DNA from: a bacterium
GTDB taxonomy: Bacteria; Desulfobacterota; Binatia; DP-6
Length of the DNA stretch: 64,000 nucleotides
Direction: 5' to 3'
Assembly: GCA_026129405.1 (NCBI GenBank)
Contig: JAHCID010000002.1
Span: forward strand, 620,001 to 684,000
The notes under the pieces were generated by a model. That model worked only from the letters and a program-made list of their open reading frames with translations, made no database searches and was not told the origin of the DNA. Both the position numbers and the translations under genes were made by a program. Within the stretch, counting starts at the first letter, position 1, and every line of letters begins with the position of its first letter. Shown here piece by piece: positions 1 to 16,134 of this stretch.

Positions 1-1
1 G

Positions 2-316
2 CATCCGACCCGGCTCGTGAGCGCGCACTTCGCCGACCTCTTCGCGAGCCGCGCGCAGCACGTGCTCGTCTTCTTCGCCGACGCGTTCGGGCTCGCCGAG
101 GTCTACAACACGCCGGGGACCACGGCGGCGGAGAACTGGTCGCTGCGCCTGCCGTCGGACTGGGCGGCGCGCCTGCGCCGGCGGCTCGGCGACGACGCGG
201 CCCTGAACCTTCCCGCCAGCCTCGCGCTGGCGGTGCGCGCGCGGCACCCGGCCGCGACCGCGCTCGCGGCCGCGCTCGACGTCGAGGCGGCGGCGTGGCG
301 CGCGGGTGCATTCTGA
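2..316 (+). CDS. malQ: 4-alpha-glucanotransferase, C-terminal part (5' end outside window)
   Basis: The frame is open from the window edge, so the gene is 5'-truncated by the window. About 104 C-terminal residues are visible. They include FFADAFGLAEVYNTPGT followed by ENWSLRLP, which matches the closing segment of GH77 amylomaltases (FxDxxGxxExYNxPGTxxxNWxLR). The enzyme transfers alpha-1,4-glucan segments between maltodextrins in the cytoplasm. It stops 41 bases before the preferred glgE start on the same strand, so it is probably the upstream member of the glucan/trehalose operon. The catalytic residues lie outside the window and cannot be checked. Confidence 0.85.
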   Translation, partial: HPTRLVSAHFADLFASRAQHVLVFFADAFGLAEVYNTPGTTAAENWSLRLPSDWAARLRRRLGDDAALNLPASLALAVRARHPAATALAAALDVEAAAWRAGAF

Positions 317-357
317 GGATTCCGTCGGGTGTGAATGCTGCTAGGGTGCCGGTGCCG

Positions 358-2399
<2,042 letters not shown>

Positions 2400-2412
2400 G
2401 ACCGCGTCGCGC

Positions 2413-5793
<3,381 letters not shown>

Positions 5794-5874
5794 CCGTCTG
5801 GGCCCCGCGGCGGGTCGATCGGCCGTCTCAGGCTCGACAGCCGCATCCGCCCCGACTAGGGTCCCGCGCCGCGC

Positions 5875-7293
5875 ATGCGCCCCGCCCCCGGTCGGTCCAC
5901 CAAGCTGTTCTATGGCCTCGGCGCCGTCGCCTTCGGGGTCAAGGACAACGGGTTCTCGTTCTTCCTGCTGCTCTACTACAACCAGGTGCTCGGGTTGCCC
6001 GAGGCCTGGGTCGGCCTCGCCCTCATGCTGGCGCTGGTGGCCGACGCGCTGAGCGACCCCGTGGTCGGCCACTGGTCCGACCACCTGCACTCGCGCTGGG
6101 GCCGCCGCCACCCGTTCATGTACGCCTCCGCGCTGCCGATCGCGGTGTCCTACGTGCTCCTGTGGAACCCGCCGCCGGGGCTGTCGCACGAGGGGCTGTT
6201 CGTCTGGCTGCTGGTGCTCGCGATCGTCGTGCGCACCTGCCTCACGTTCTACGAGGTGCCGAGCACGGCGCTCGCGGCCGAGCTGACGCAGCGCTACGAC
6301 GAGCGCACGCAGGTCCTCGGCCTGCGGTTCTTCTTCGGCTGGTGGGGCGGCCTCACGATGGCGATCGTCGCCTACGCCGTCTACCTGCAGCCCGACGCGC
6401 AGCATCCCATCGGCCAGCTCAACCCCGACGGCTATCGCGGGTACGGCGTGGTCGCGGCGATCGTCATGCTGGCCGCGATCCTCCTCTCGTCCATCGGCAC
6501 CCACGGGTACATCCCGCACCTGAAGTCGCCGCCGCCGGCGCGCGCGCTCGGGCTGCGCGGGTGGCTCGCGGAGCTGCGCGAGTCGCTGCACAACCGCAAC
6601 TTCCTCGTCCTCTTCGGGGCGAACGTGTTCGCCGCGATGGCGGGCGGGCTCAGCGCCGCCCTCAACATCTACTTCAACACCTATTTCTGGCGCCTGACCT
6701 CGGACCAGATCACGGTGCTGGCGCTGGGCAACTTCGTCTCGGCGGCGATCGCGCTGGCGCTGGCGCCGCGCGTGTCGTCGCGGTTCGGCAAGAAGCCCGC
6801 GGCGATCCGCATCTCGCTCGCCGCGATCGTGGTGGGGCCGCTGCCGATCGCGCTCCGCCTCTTCGGGCTGCTGCCGCCCGATCCGTCGGCGCTGCTGCTC
6901 CTCCTGCTGCTCCTGTTCAACACGATCATCGTCACCTTGATCATCATGTCGAGCATCGTGACGGCGTCGATGATCGCGGACATCGTCGAGGAGAGCGAGC
7001 TCTCCACCGGACGCCGCTCCGAGGGCCTCTTCTTCGCGGCCAACACGTTCGTGCAGAAGACGGTGTCGGGCATCGGCATCTTCGTTTCGACGCTCCTGCT
7101 GCGCGCGATCGGCTTCCCGGCCGACGCCAAGCCGGATGCGGTCGATCCCGTGATCGTCGAGCGGCTCGGGATCATCTTCGCCCCCACCCTGGTCGTGCTC
7201 TACGGGTGCGCGCTCGCGTTCCTCTCCCGCTACCGGATCAGCCGGGCGGGGCACGAGGAGAACCTGCGGCGCCTCGCCGCCCGCGGCTCCTAA
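5875..7293 (+). CDS. GPH-family sugar:cation symporter (MFS)
   Basis: This 472-residue polytopic membrane protein of MelB type begins LFYGLGAVAFGVKDNGFSFFLLLYYNQVLGL. The loop after helix 2 holds the family signature D-x-x-x-x-x-x-x-G-x-x-S-D (DALSDPVVGHWSD) followed by RWGRRHPFMYASALP. About twelve hydrophobic segments are visible, one containing a long run of leucines near 6890-6920. The family carries glycosides, pentosides and hexuronides with H+ or Na+. It lies 81 bases after treS-mak on the same strand, so uptake of a disaccharide such as trehalose or maltose for that pathway is the natural guess. The substrate cannot be read from the sequence. Confidence 0.85.
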   Translation: MRPAPGRSTKLFYGLGAVAFGVKDNGFSFFLLLYYNQVLGLPEAWVGLALMLALVADALSDPVVGHWSDHLHSRWGRRHPFMYASALPIAVSYVLLWNPPPGLSHEGLFVWLLVLAIVVRTCLTFYEVPSTALAAELTQRYDERTQVLGLRFFFGWWGGLTMAIVAYAVYLQPDAQHPIGQLNPDGYRGYGVVAAIVMLAAILLSSIGTHGYIPHLKSPPPARALGLRGWLAELRESLHNRNFLVLFGANVFAAMAGGLSAALNIYFNTYFWRLTSDQITVLALGNFVSAAIALALAPRVSSRFGKKPAAIRISLAAIVVGPLPIALRLFGLLPPDPSALLLLLLLLFNTIIVTLIIMSSIVTASMIADIVEESELSTGRRSEGLFFAANTFVQKTVSGIGIFVSTLLLRAIGFPADAKPDAVDPVIVERLGIIFAPTLVVLYGCALAFLSRYRISRAGHEENLRRLAARGS

Positions 7294-7544
7294 GGCCGGC
7301 GGCAGGCCGCCTCCGGTAGCGCGGCGAGCGGCTGAAGAGCGCTCCCTCGGCGTGGGCGCGTGCGCCGCCGGCAGGCCGGGTCCCGTCTCGCCGCAGCCCC
7401 GCGGGCGTTCCCTGCGACGGAACGCCGTGCCGTCGCAATCCAGAAATTACAAGGCGATCCGGTCGGGCGCCGCACGCCGGGACCTTGCGCCTGGGGGGTT
7501 TTGGGCCCTGGCCGGCGGCACGCGCGTTGCTCCGTCCGGCCGGC

Positions 7545-7766
7545 ATGAAAGCAGCCACGATCATCGGCGTCCTTCTCATCGTCCTCGGGATCGCGGGCCT
7601 CGTCGTGCGGGGCATCAGCTGGGAGACCGAGAAGACCATCGTCGACCTCGGCCCGATCGAGGCCAAGAAGGAGGAGCGGCACAGCCTGCCGATCCCGCCC
7701 ATCGCGGGTGCGCTCGCGCTCGCGGGCGGCGTGGCGCTGGTCCTCGTCGGCAGCCGCTCGCGCTGA
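7545..7766 (+). CDS. Small two-helix membrane protein
   Basis: The 73-residue protein has a hydrophobic N-terminal helix (IIGVLLIVLGIAGLVVRGI), a short charged loop containing EAKKEER, and a second helix near the C-terminus (GALALAGGVALVLVG) ending in SRSR. The layout resembles short bacterial proteins of the DUF3185 type, but I cannot assign it firmly. It probably sits in the inner membrane with a polar hairpin between two spans. It stands alone after a roughly 250-base spacer that holds no other recognisable gene. No function is proposed. Confidence 0.55.
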   Translation: MKAATIIGVLLIVLGIAGLVVRGISWETEKTIVDLGPIEAKKEERHSLPIPPIAGALALAGGVALVLVGSRSR

Positions 7767-7867
7767 GCAGAGGCGACGCGACGGCGTCGCCGCGTCGAGC
7801 GCGGCGGACCGTCGTGCATCGCCGCTCTGCGGTTGCGTCGCATGCGCGTTCCGCCTAAGGCGACACG

Positions 7868-8413
7868 ATGACGAGGTCGCGTCCGGCTCTGGCCCTCACC
7901 GCTGCACTCACCGCCGTGGTGCTCGGGGCCTGTACGCCGGTCGCGCCGCCGCCCCCGGGACCCGCGGGGGTGGCCCGGATCGCCGTCGACACGCCGGTGA
8001 ACCAGACCGGACAGGAGCTGGTGATCGACGACCGCGGACTCCTCTCCGGCCTTCTCGGCGAGAAGCGCTCGACGCTCCCCGACATCCTCGCCGGCGACCT
8101 CCGCAAGGCGCTGGCGCGGCGCGGGTTCACGGTCGTCACCGGCGCGAGCGGCAGCGCGCCGGCGCTGCGCGTCGACCTGAAGCGCTGGGAGCCGTACACC
8201 GCGGACTACTCGACGGTCACGGTCGACCTCACCGCGTCGCTCGTCGACGGCGGCGACGGTCGCACGCTGTGGACGATCACGCGCACCGGCTGGCAGGTGC
8301 CCACCGACCAGCCGCGCTCCAGCCTCGAGGCGTCGCTCTCGGCGTCGCAGTTCGTGGCCCAGACGCTGGTCGAGAACTGGCAGCCGGCCGGGGCCACCGC
8401 CAGCGCCCGCTGA
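7868..8413 (+). CDS. Lipoprotein of unknown function
   Basis: The 181-residue precursor has a type II signal peptide with lipobox LGAC at residues 18-21, followed by a proline-rich tether (TPVAPPPPGP). The remainder is a compact domain of alternating strands, with VDTPVNQTGQELVIDD and later LRVDLKRWEPYTADYSTVTVDL. The length and pattern are reminiscent of ABC-transport auxiliary or YajG/DUF4136-like periplasmic lipoproteins, but no diagnostic motif decides this. It is convergent with the LolA-like gene that ends 12 bases beyond its stop. Confidence 0.6.
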   Translation: MTRSRPALALTAALTAVVLGACTPVAPPPPGPAGVARIAVDTPVNQTGQELVIDDRGLLSGLLGEKRSTLPDILAGDLRKALARRGFTVVTGASGSAPALRVDLKRWEPYTADYSTVTVDLTASLVDGGDGRTLWTITRTGWQVPTDQPRSSLEASLSASQFVAQTLVENWQPAGATASAR

Positions 8414-8424
8414 CCCGAAGGGCC

Positions 8425-9246
8425 TCACGAGCCCGGCTCGCCGCGGGCGAGGCCGGCGGGGGTGAACGTCTCCGCCGGCACTGCGGCGTTGAAGCGGACG
8501 TCGGTCACGTCGATGCGCGTGGTGCGCCGCGGGGCGCGGGCCTCGATCTCCAGCGTCTCGATCCAGGGCACGGCGCCCTCGTCGCGGATGCGCGTCATGC
8601 GGATGCGTCGGTCGGGCAGCGTGCCCGTGCCGACGAGGTGGATCTCGCGCACGATCGCGTCGTGGGCGCCGATCCAGACGACGATGCGGCGATAGCGGAC
8701 GTCGGGCGACTTCGGCGCCAGCTCGATCGCCCACGCGGCCTCGAGGTCGATGTTCTCCCGGCCGCGCAACGTGGCGTCCGCGTCGGCCGGCGTCCAGCTC
8801 CACATGCGGGCGAGCAGGTCGAGGTCGCGAAACGTGAGCGGGGTGCCGGCGACCGCCGCGTCGAGCGTCTCACCGGCGACGGCCTCGGCGGGGCCGCGTG
8901 CCGGATCGAAGCGCCAGGCCTCGCTCGGGCGTGCGCCGTGGGCGTGCAGCAGCAGCGCGTGCCCGGCCAGCGCCGCCGGCTCGCGAACGAAGGCGGCGGT
9001 CTCCTCGTCGTCGCCGTTGCGCCGCTGGAAGAGTGCGATGCGCGTCGGTGCCGGGGGCGCTTCCGCGGTGTCCGTCGTGGACAGCGTCAGCACCGCCTGC
9101 CGCGCGCTCCAGCGTCGGGGGCCGCGGGCGAGGCTCCTGGCGTTCTCGAGAATGGCCCAGGGGTCTTCGTCGGCCGCCCGGAGCGGGACCGCGCCGAGCG
9201 CGCCGGCGAGCAGGACGACGAGGGTGAGGAAGCGGTTGCGCGGCAT
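8425..9246 (-). CDS. Outer-membrane lipoprotein-sorting (LolA-like) protein
   Basis: The 273-residue secreted protein has a signal peptide (RNRFLTLVVLLAGALGAVPLRA) and a mature part starting ADEDPWAILENARSL. The fold pattern is that of the outer-membrane lipoprotein-sorting family: a long run of beta strands with RYRRIVVWIGAHDAIVREI, then MTRIRDEGAVPWIETLEIE, and a closing FNAAVPAETFTPAGLARG. Members of this subgroup lie near transporters and are predicted to bind acyl chains in the periplasm. ATG 9246 was chosen because it gives a classical signal peptide; extending upstream adds about 50 residues of low-quality sequence. Whether it acts in lipoprotein transport is unknown. Confidence 0.65.
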   Translation of the reverse strand: MPRNRFLTLVVLLAGALGAVPLRAADEDPWAILENARSLARGPRRWSARQAVLTLSTTDTAEAPPAPTRIALFQRRNGDDEETAAFVREPAALAGHALLLHAHGARPSEAWRFDPARGPAEAVAGETLDAAVAGTPLTFRDLDLLARMWSWTPADADATLRGRENIDLEAAWAIELAPKSPDVRYRRIVVWIGAHDAIVREIHLVGTGTLPDRRIRMTRIRDEGAVPWIETLEIEARAPRRTTRIDVTDVRFNAAVPAETFTPAGLARGEPGS

Positions 9247-9364
9247 GGTGAGGCACCGCCCTCGCGCATCCGCCTCCTCCAGGCAAGCACGCGCGGCCGC
9301 GTTGCACGCCGATTCACGGCCGCAGTAGAGGCGAGAGGCCGCCCGTCGCGGCGAAGGAGCACCC

Positions 9365-10609
9365 ATGAACCCCTGGCTCGACGACCCCGGCCGTATCTTC
9401 ATCGACCCCCGCGCCTACGCGCGGCCGGCGGCGTGGCACGAGGCCGCCGCGCGGCTGCGGCGCGAGAGCCCGATCCCCCGGGTCGAGTCCGAGGAGTACG
9501 CCCCGTTCTGGGCGCTCACCCGGCACGCCGACATCGTCGACGTCGAGCGCCAGCACGACCGCTTCTGGAACACCACCGACTCGGTGCTGCGCACGCGCGG
9601 CGCACTCGAGCGGGCGCAGGCCGTGGGTGCCGAGCTGAAGACGCTGATCCACATGGACGGCGCCGAGCACCGCGCCTATCGCCGCATCACCAACGACCGC
9701 TTCAAGCCGGCGAGCCTGCGCGAATCGCTGGAGGGCGCCGTGACGGACCTCGCCCGGCGCTACGTCGACCGCATGGCGCAGCTCGGCGAGCGCTGCGACT
9801 TCGCCGCCGACGTCGCCCTCTACTACCCGCTGCACGTCATCATGAGCCTCCTCGGCGTGCCGGAGTCGGACGAGCCGCGCATGCTCCAGCTCACCCAGAA
9901 GCTGTTCGGCGCGGAGGATCCGGAGTTCGGCGGCCCCGACCGCGAGGCGACGATGCTCGCGACCCTCATGGACTTCGCCGCCTACTTCAACGCCATGACC
10001 GCGGCGCGCCGCGCCCAGCCGACGGAGGACATCGCCAGCACGATCGCCAACGCCACCATCGACGGCGCGCCCCTCGGCGACCTCCAGACCATCAGCTACT
10101 ACGTCATCATCGCCACCGCCGGGCACGATACGACGTCGAGCTCCCTGGCGGGCGGCCTCATCGCACTACTCGAGCACCCCGACCAGCTGCGCGCGCTCCG
10201 CGACGACCCGTCGCTGGTCCCGAACGCCGTCGACGAGATGATCCGCTGGGTGACGCCCGTCCGTCACTTCATGCGCTACGCGCAGGAGGAGGCGGTCGTG
10301 GGCGGGCGTCGCATCGCCAGGGGCGACGCGCTCCTGCTCTCGTATCTCTCGGGCAACCGCGACGAGGCGGTGTTCGCGGATCCGATGCGCTTCGACGTGC
10401 GCCGGCCGAACGCCGCGGATCACGTCGCGTTCGGGCTCGGCGTCCACTTCTGCCTCGGCGCGCACCTCGCCCGCATGGAGCTGCGCGCGTTCCTCACGGA
10501 GCTGCTCGCGCGGGTCGAGTCGATCGAGCTCGCGGGCGAGCCGGAGTACACCGAGTCGACGTTCGTCGGCGGCCCGAAGCGCGTTCCGATCCGCTACCGC
10601 CTGCGCTGA
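9365..10609 (+). CDS. Cytochrome P450
   Basis: The 414-residue soluble bacterial P450 has all class motifs: the I-helix AGHDTTSSS, the K-helix ExxR (DEMIRWVTPVRHFMR) and the heme loop FGLGVHFCLGAHLARME with the cysteine ligand. It has no membrane anchor, so it should be cytoplasmic and need ferredoxin-type partners, none of which are encoded here. A strong Shine-Dalgarno GAAGGAG at about 9353 supports the start. The body resembles CYP125/142-like or steroid and terpene hydroxylases in length, but the substrate cannot be assigned. It is convergent with the multicopper oxidase, seven bases apart. Confidence 0.9.
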   Translation: MNPWLDDPGRIFIDPRAYARPAAWHEAAARLRRESPIPRVESEEYAPFWALTRHADIVDVERQHDRFWNTTDSVLRTRGALERAQAVGAELKTLIHMDGAEHRAYRRITNDRFKPASLRESLEGAVTDLARRYVDRMAQLGERCDFAADVALYYPLHVIMSLLGVPESDEPRMLQLTQKLFGAEDPEFGGPDREATMLATLMDFAAYFNAMTAARRAQPTEDIASTIANATIDGAPLGDLQTISYYVIIATAGHDTTSSSLAGGLIALLEHPDQLRALRDDPSLVPNAVDEMIRWVTPVRHFMRYAQEEAVVGGRRIARGDALLLSYLSGNRDEAVFADPMRFDVRRPNAADHVAFGLGVHFCLGAHLARMELRAFLTELLARVESIELAGEPEYTESTFVGGPKRVPIRYRLR

Positions 10610-10616
10610 CGCCGGG

Positions 10617-12122
10617 TCAGACCGCGTACTCGAACATCCGCGCCATGCCGCCCTCGAGGTGGTAGAGGTTGTGGCAGTGGAAGAACCACCGGCCCGGGTT
10701 GTCGGCGGTGAACTCCACGCGCAGCGTCTCGCCCGGCGCCACGTTCGCGGTGTGCTTGAGCGGCGCATACTCGCCCGCACCCTGGAGCACGCGGAAGAAG
10801 TGGCCGTGCAGGTGCATCGGGTGCCACATCATGGTGCGGTTCTCGAGCGTCAGCTGCACGCGCTCGCCCTGGCGGACGACGAGCGGATCCGCCTCGGGCC
10901 ACGCCTGCCCGCCGAGCGTCCAGACGTAGCGCTGCATGTCGCCGCCGAGCGGCAGAGCGATCGGGTGCGCATCGCCGGGCGGCAGCGTCGTGGGGATCGG
11001 GGAGTGCAGGTCGGCATAGGCGAGCGCGCGGCCGTCGAAGGCGGGCAGGGCCGCGTTCGGCGTCGGCCGCGCGTCGGGCGTGTGCAGGACGCCGATCGCC
11101 TGGCCGGAGCCGTCCTGGGCCACGGCGTGCAGCGTGAAGCTGCCGGAGCCGGCGAGCGTGACGACCGCGTCGTAGCACTCGGCCATGCCCATGGAGACGT
11201 GGTCGACGGTGACCGGCTCGACGGGCAGGCCGTCGGCGTGGGTGATGCGCAGCGGGTGGCCGTCGAGCCGCACGCGGAAGTACGTCGAGGTGCCGGCGTT
11301 GATGAGCCGCAGGCGGATCGTCTCGCCGGGGCGCGCGGCGAGCGTCCAGGGATCGTCGGCCGCGCGGCCGTTCAGGAGGAAGGCGTCGTAGCGCACGTCG
11401 GACAGATCGGGCTTGCCGCCGCCGTCCATCTGCATCGCGCCGCCCGCGGGCTTCGCGGCGGCGTCGGGTTTCGCCATGTCGCCGGGCTTCGCCATGCCTG
11501 CCGTCCCCGCCGCGGGCTTCGTGTCGCCGCGCAGCTTCGCGAAGAGGGCCTCGGGCGACTGGTGCGTCCAGTCGGACAGCATGACGACGGCGTCGTGGTC
11601 GGCGTGCAGCGACTCGTCGCGCGGCTCGATGACGAGCGGGCCGGCGAGGCCGATCTGCTCCTGGAAGCCGAAGTGCGAGTGGTACCAGTAGGTGCCGCTC
11701 TGGCGCAGCGGGAACTCGAAGATCGCGACCCGCTCCGCGGCGATGGGCGCGTTCGAGACCACCGGCACGCCGTCCATGCCGGCGGGGACGAGGAGGCCGT
11801 GCCAGTGGATCGACGTGGGGCTCGTCGCGAGCCGGTTCTCCACCTGGAGGCGCAGCACGTCGCCCTCGCGGGCGCGGATCAGGGGTCCGGGGTAGGTGCC
11901 GTTCACCGTGATGCCGGGGACGGCCGCCTTGCCGTCGGGGTCGAGCGTGGTCGCGGCGACCTGGAGCACGTACTGCGGCGTCGCCGGGTGCGGGACCGTG
12001 GGCGGCGTCGCCGCGATCGCGGTCGCCGTCGCCCGGGTGCCGAGTGCGGCCAGCGCGGTCGCAGCGCCTGCGGTCATCAGCCCGCGTCGCGACAGGCCCC
12101 GCCGTTCCTGGTTCCGGTCCAT
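10617..12122 (-). CDS. Multicopper oxidase, Tat-exported, with a Met/Lys-rich insert
   Basis: The 501-residue precursor opens with a twin-arginine signal (LSRRGLMTAGAATALAAL). The copper ligands are in place: HWHGLLVPAGMDGV and YWYHSHFGF in the first cupredoxin domain, HPMHLHGHFFRV and FFHCHNLYHLEGGMARMF in the last. The trinuclear centre and the type 1 site (HCHNLYHLEGGM) look intact. Between domains 1 and 2, at about residues 200-235, lies a low-complexity stretch with repeated MAKP and QMDGG elements, reminiscent of the Met-rich copper-binding insert of CopA/PcoA and CueO. A periplasmic copper-tolerance or phenol-oxidising role fits. No copper pump or regulator is adjacent. Confidence 0.88.
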   Translation of the reverse strand: MDRNQERRGLSRRGLMTAGAATALAALGTRATATAIAATPPTVPHPATPQYVLQVAATTLDPDGKAAVPGITVNGTYPGPLIRAREGDVLRLQVENRLATSPTSIHWHGLLVPAGMDGVPVVSNAPIAAERVAIFEFPLRQSGTYWYHSHFGFQEQIGLAGPLVIEPRDESLHADHDAVVMLSDWTHQSPEALFAKLRGDTKPAAGTAGMAKPGDMAKPDAAAKPAGGAMQMDGGGKPDLSDVRYDAFLLNGRAADDPWTLAARPGETIRLRLINAGTSTYFRVRLDGHPLRITHADGLPVEPVTVDHVSMGMAECYDAVVTLAGSGSFTLHAVAQDGSGQAIGVLHTPDARPTPNAALPAFDGRALAYADLHSPIPTTLPPGDAHPIALPLGGDMQRYVWTLGGQAWPEADPLVVRQGERVQLTLENRTMMWHPMHLHGHFFRVLQGAGEYAPLKHTANVAPGETLRVEFTADNPGRWFFHCHNLYHLEGGMARMFEYAV

Positions 12123-12266
12123 GCACGTCCTCCTCTCGTGGCCCTAGCGGCCGTGCCGTCGCGAGCCTGGCGTGTCGCCGCTCCTGCGTTCCGCTCCGAT
12201 GCAGGCGGTCTCTACACGCTGCGTGTTTCCTCTACAAAGACGCGGAGCTGGCGCCGAGCCGACGGC

Positions 12267-13976
<1,710 letters not shown>

Positions 13977-14052
13977 GGCGGGAGAGTAGGGCGGGCCGGG
14001 CGGAGCTGTCCACCCGCGACGCGTTGACCGGGCGGACTCCCGAGCATATCGC

Positions 14053-14679
14053 GTGCGCCCGGTGCTGGAGGGGGCGGAGCTGGCGCGGCGGCGCGCGGTC
14101 TGGGAGGCGCTGGCCGATCTGTTCCTCGACACCGAGACCCGCTGGCAGCTGCCCGCGATCGCCGCGGTGCTCGTGGAGTCGGGGTACGCGCCCGAGGAGC
14201 TGGAGCGCATCTGGCGGCGCGAGCTGCTGCCCGAGCTCGGCGGCAACGTGCTGCAGGCCGCCGGCGAGTGGGCGGCCCTCGCGCTCGACGAGGACCGCCT
14301 GGCCGTGCGCGCCGCCGGCCACACGAGCCTCGGCGAGCGCCTGGTCGCCTGGCTCGCCGGGCGCGTCCTGCGCCGCACCTGGCACGCGCTCGGTACCCTG
14401 CGCGCACGGCTCGCCGCGCTCGAGCCGGCGGCGCGCGACGCGCGCGTCGCGCTCTGGTCCGGGCTCGCCCGTCTCTACTTCGAGCGCACCGACGCGCCAG
14501 ATCCGCTCGGCTGGCAGGAGGGCCTGTATCGCTCCGGCTTCGACCGCGCCGGCTGCCATGCGGCGTTCACCCACGACGTCGAGCCGATCTTCGCGGCGCT
14601 CCTCGTCGGCGGCGAGCGCGCCTTCGAGGCGGCGCGCGCGGCGCGCGTGCGGGCGGGGATCGCGTGGGCGTTCGGGTGA
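14053..14679 (+). CDS. DUF7079 family protein
   Basis: The 208-residue protein begins with GTG 14053. Its N-terminal half carries the pattern RRRAVWEALADLFLDTE, then LVESGYAPEELERIW and AAGEWAALALDE, which matches my memory of DUF7079 (VWxALSDLFLDTEL, YSLEELE, AGEWAGF). The second half contains LWSGLARLYFERTD and a terminal helical section, looking like an internal duplication of the same idea. No signal peptide or membrane segment is present. The function of the family is not established; some members lie near secretion or immunity genes, but nothing of that kind is visible here. It is divergent from the amidohydrolase, with 76 bases between starts. Confidence 0.65.
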   Translation: MRPVLEGAELARRRAVWEALADLFLDTETRWQLPAIAAVLVESGYAPEELERIWRRELLPELGGNVLQAAGEWAALALDEDRLAVRAAGHTSLGERLVAWLAGRVLRRTWHALGTLRARLAALEPAARDARVALWSGLARLYFERTDAPDPLGWQEGLYRSGFDRAGCHAAFTHDVEPIFAALLVGGERAFEAARAARVRAGIAWAFG

Positions 14680-14683
14680 CGTC

Positions 14684-15196
14684 TCAGCGCGGCGGACGAT
14701 AGGGCTTCTTCAGCCGCGGCTCGATGCCCGCCGCGAGGTACGGCTCGAGCCAGCCGTGCCCCGCGTCGGGCCACGCGTCGACGTTCGGGAGGTAGGGCTT
14801 CAGGTCGAGGATCGGCGTGCCGTCGAGAAGGTCGACGCCGCGCACCTCGACGCGGCCGGCCGCCACGTCGACGCCGACGAGCTCGACCGACGTGAGCCCG
14901 ATCGGCGACGGCCGGTGCGGCGCGCGTGTCGCGAAGACGCCCCGCTTCGGCCCGCCGCGCGGCGGCTTCACGCGCAGCGCGAAGGTCTCGCCGTGGTGGT
15001 GGAAGGCGAACAGCACCCAGATGCGGCCGAACGCGCCGAGGTCGGCGAGGCCCTCGCGATAGGCGGGCAGGATCGCGAGCACGCCGGCGGAATCGGGCGC
15101 CGCCGACGGCTGGTGCGGCGCGTCCTCCTTGCGCGGCCACGGCGTGCGGGCGTGGCCGATGACGGTCATCGCGAACGTGGTCGGCGCGTCCGGCAT
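14684..15196 (-). CDS. trmO: tRNA t6A37 N6-methyltransferase, TrmO/TsaA family
   Basis: The 170-residue protein has the TrmO fold signatures: VIGHARTPWP near the N-terminus, RIWVLFAFH, then FATRAPHRPSPIGLTSVELVGVD and GVDLLDGTPILDLKPYLPNVD. TrmO transfers a methyl group from S-adenosylmethionine to N6-threonylcarbamoyladenosine at position 37 of tRNA-Thr. Length fits the core domain; the C-terminal extension of E. coli TrmO is absent, as is common. A second in-frame ATG at 15169 is an alternative start, closer to the conserved beginning. The gene is convergent with the DUF7079 gene, four bases apart. Confidence 0.88.
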   Translation of the reverse strand: MPDAPTTFAMTVIGHARTPWPRKEDAPHQPSAAPDSAGVLAILPAYREGLADLGAFGRIWVLFAFHHHGETFALRVKPPRGGPKRGVFATRAPHRPSPIGLTSVELVGVDVAAGRVEVRGVDLLDGTPILDLKPYLPNVDAWPDAGHGWLEPYLAAGIEPRLKKPYRPPR

Positions 15197-15282
15197 CCTG
15201 CGGCGACGGCGTTACGCGGCGTGCCGGCCGCGTGCAACCCGCGCGGCTGGTGCTGGACGCGGCCGCGCGCTAGGGAGCCCGC

Positions 15283-16134
15283 ATGGACCTCGGCGTCGTC
15301 ATCTTCCCCACCGACTACTCGATCCGCCCCGACGACTTCGCGCGCGCCTGCGAGGAGCGCGGCTTCGAGTCGGTGTGGTTCCCGGAGCACACGCACATCC
15401 CGGCGAGCCGCAGGACGCCGTATCCCGCCGGCGGCGATCTGCCGCCGGAGTACTGGCACAGCCACGATCCCTTCGTCGCGCTCACGGCCGCGGCGGCGGC
15501 GACGACACGCATCAAGGTCGCGACCGGCATCTGCCTCCTCGTCGAACGCGATCCGATCACGACGGCGAAGGCGGTCGCCTCGCTCGACCTCCTCTCCGGC
15601 GGCCGCTTCCTCTTCGGCATCGGCGGCGGGTGGAACGTCGAGGAGATGGAGAACCACGGCACGAACCCGAAGCGCCGCTGGAAGCTCCTGCGCGAGCGCG
15701 TGCTGGCGATGAAGCAGATCTGGACGCAGGAGGCGGCCGAGTACCACGGCGAGCTCGTCGACTTCGATCCGATCTGGTCGTACCCGAAGCCGGTGCAGAA
15801 GCCGCACCCGCCGGTCATCCTCGGCAGCGCATCGCGCAAGAGCCTCGACCGCGTCGTCGACTACTGCGACGGCTGGGTGCCGATCGGCTTCGCGGTGAGC
15901 GATCTCCCGGGCGTGATCGCCGAGCTGCGCGAGAAGGCGAAGGCGAAGGGGCGCGATCCCGAGTCGATCGAGCTCTCGCTCTTCTGGGCGCCGGGCGACC
16001 TCGACATGCTGCGGCGCTACCGCGACCTCGGCTTCAGGCGCGGCATCCTCGCGGTGCCGTCGGGCAAGCCCGAGGAGGTCCTGCCGATGCTCGACGGCTA
16101 CGCGCCGCTCGTGGGGCAGCTGCGCGCCTCGTGA
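15283..16134 (+). CDS. LLM-class F420-dependent oxidoreductase
   Basis: The 283-residue protein is of the luciferase-like monooxygenase superfamily. Visible blocks are GFESVWFPEHTHIP, HDPFVALTAAAAATTRIKVATGICLL, RDPITTAKAVASLDLLSGGRFLFGIGGGW and HPPVILGSASRKSLDRVVDYCDGW, the normal order for the Rv2161c/F420-dependent TIGR03619-type subfamily. It is a cytosolic (beta/alpha)8 barrel using F420 or FMN; which one is uncertain. A GGGAGCC ribosome site precedes ATG 15283. Its stop overlaps the GTG start of the following short-chain dehydrogenase (GTGA), so the two are translationally coupled and probably act on related substrates. Confidence 0.88.
   Translation: MDLGVVIFPTDYSIRPDDFARACEERGFESVWFPEHTHIPASRRTPYPAGGDLPPEYWHSHDPFVALTAAAAATTRIKVATGICLLVERDPITTAKAVASLDLLSGGRFLFGIGGGWNVEEMENHGTNPKRRWKLLRERVLAMKQIWTQEAAEYHGELVDFDPIWSYPKPVQKPHPPVILGSASRKSLDRVVDYCDGWVPIGFAVSDLPGVIAELREKAKAKGRDPESIELSLFWAPGDLDMLRRYRDLGFRRGILAVPSGKPEEVLPMLDGYAPLVGQLRAS

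Noticed and set aside
7294-7544. Inverted GGCGGC/GCCGCC after the symporter as a terminator
   Set aside because: The loop would be only two bases and there is no T-run; in DNA this GC-rich such pairs occur by chance.
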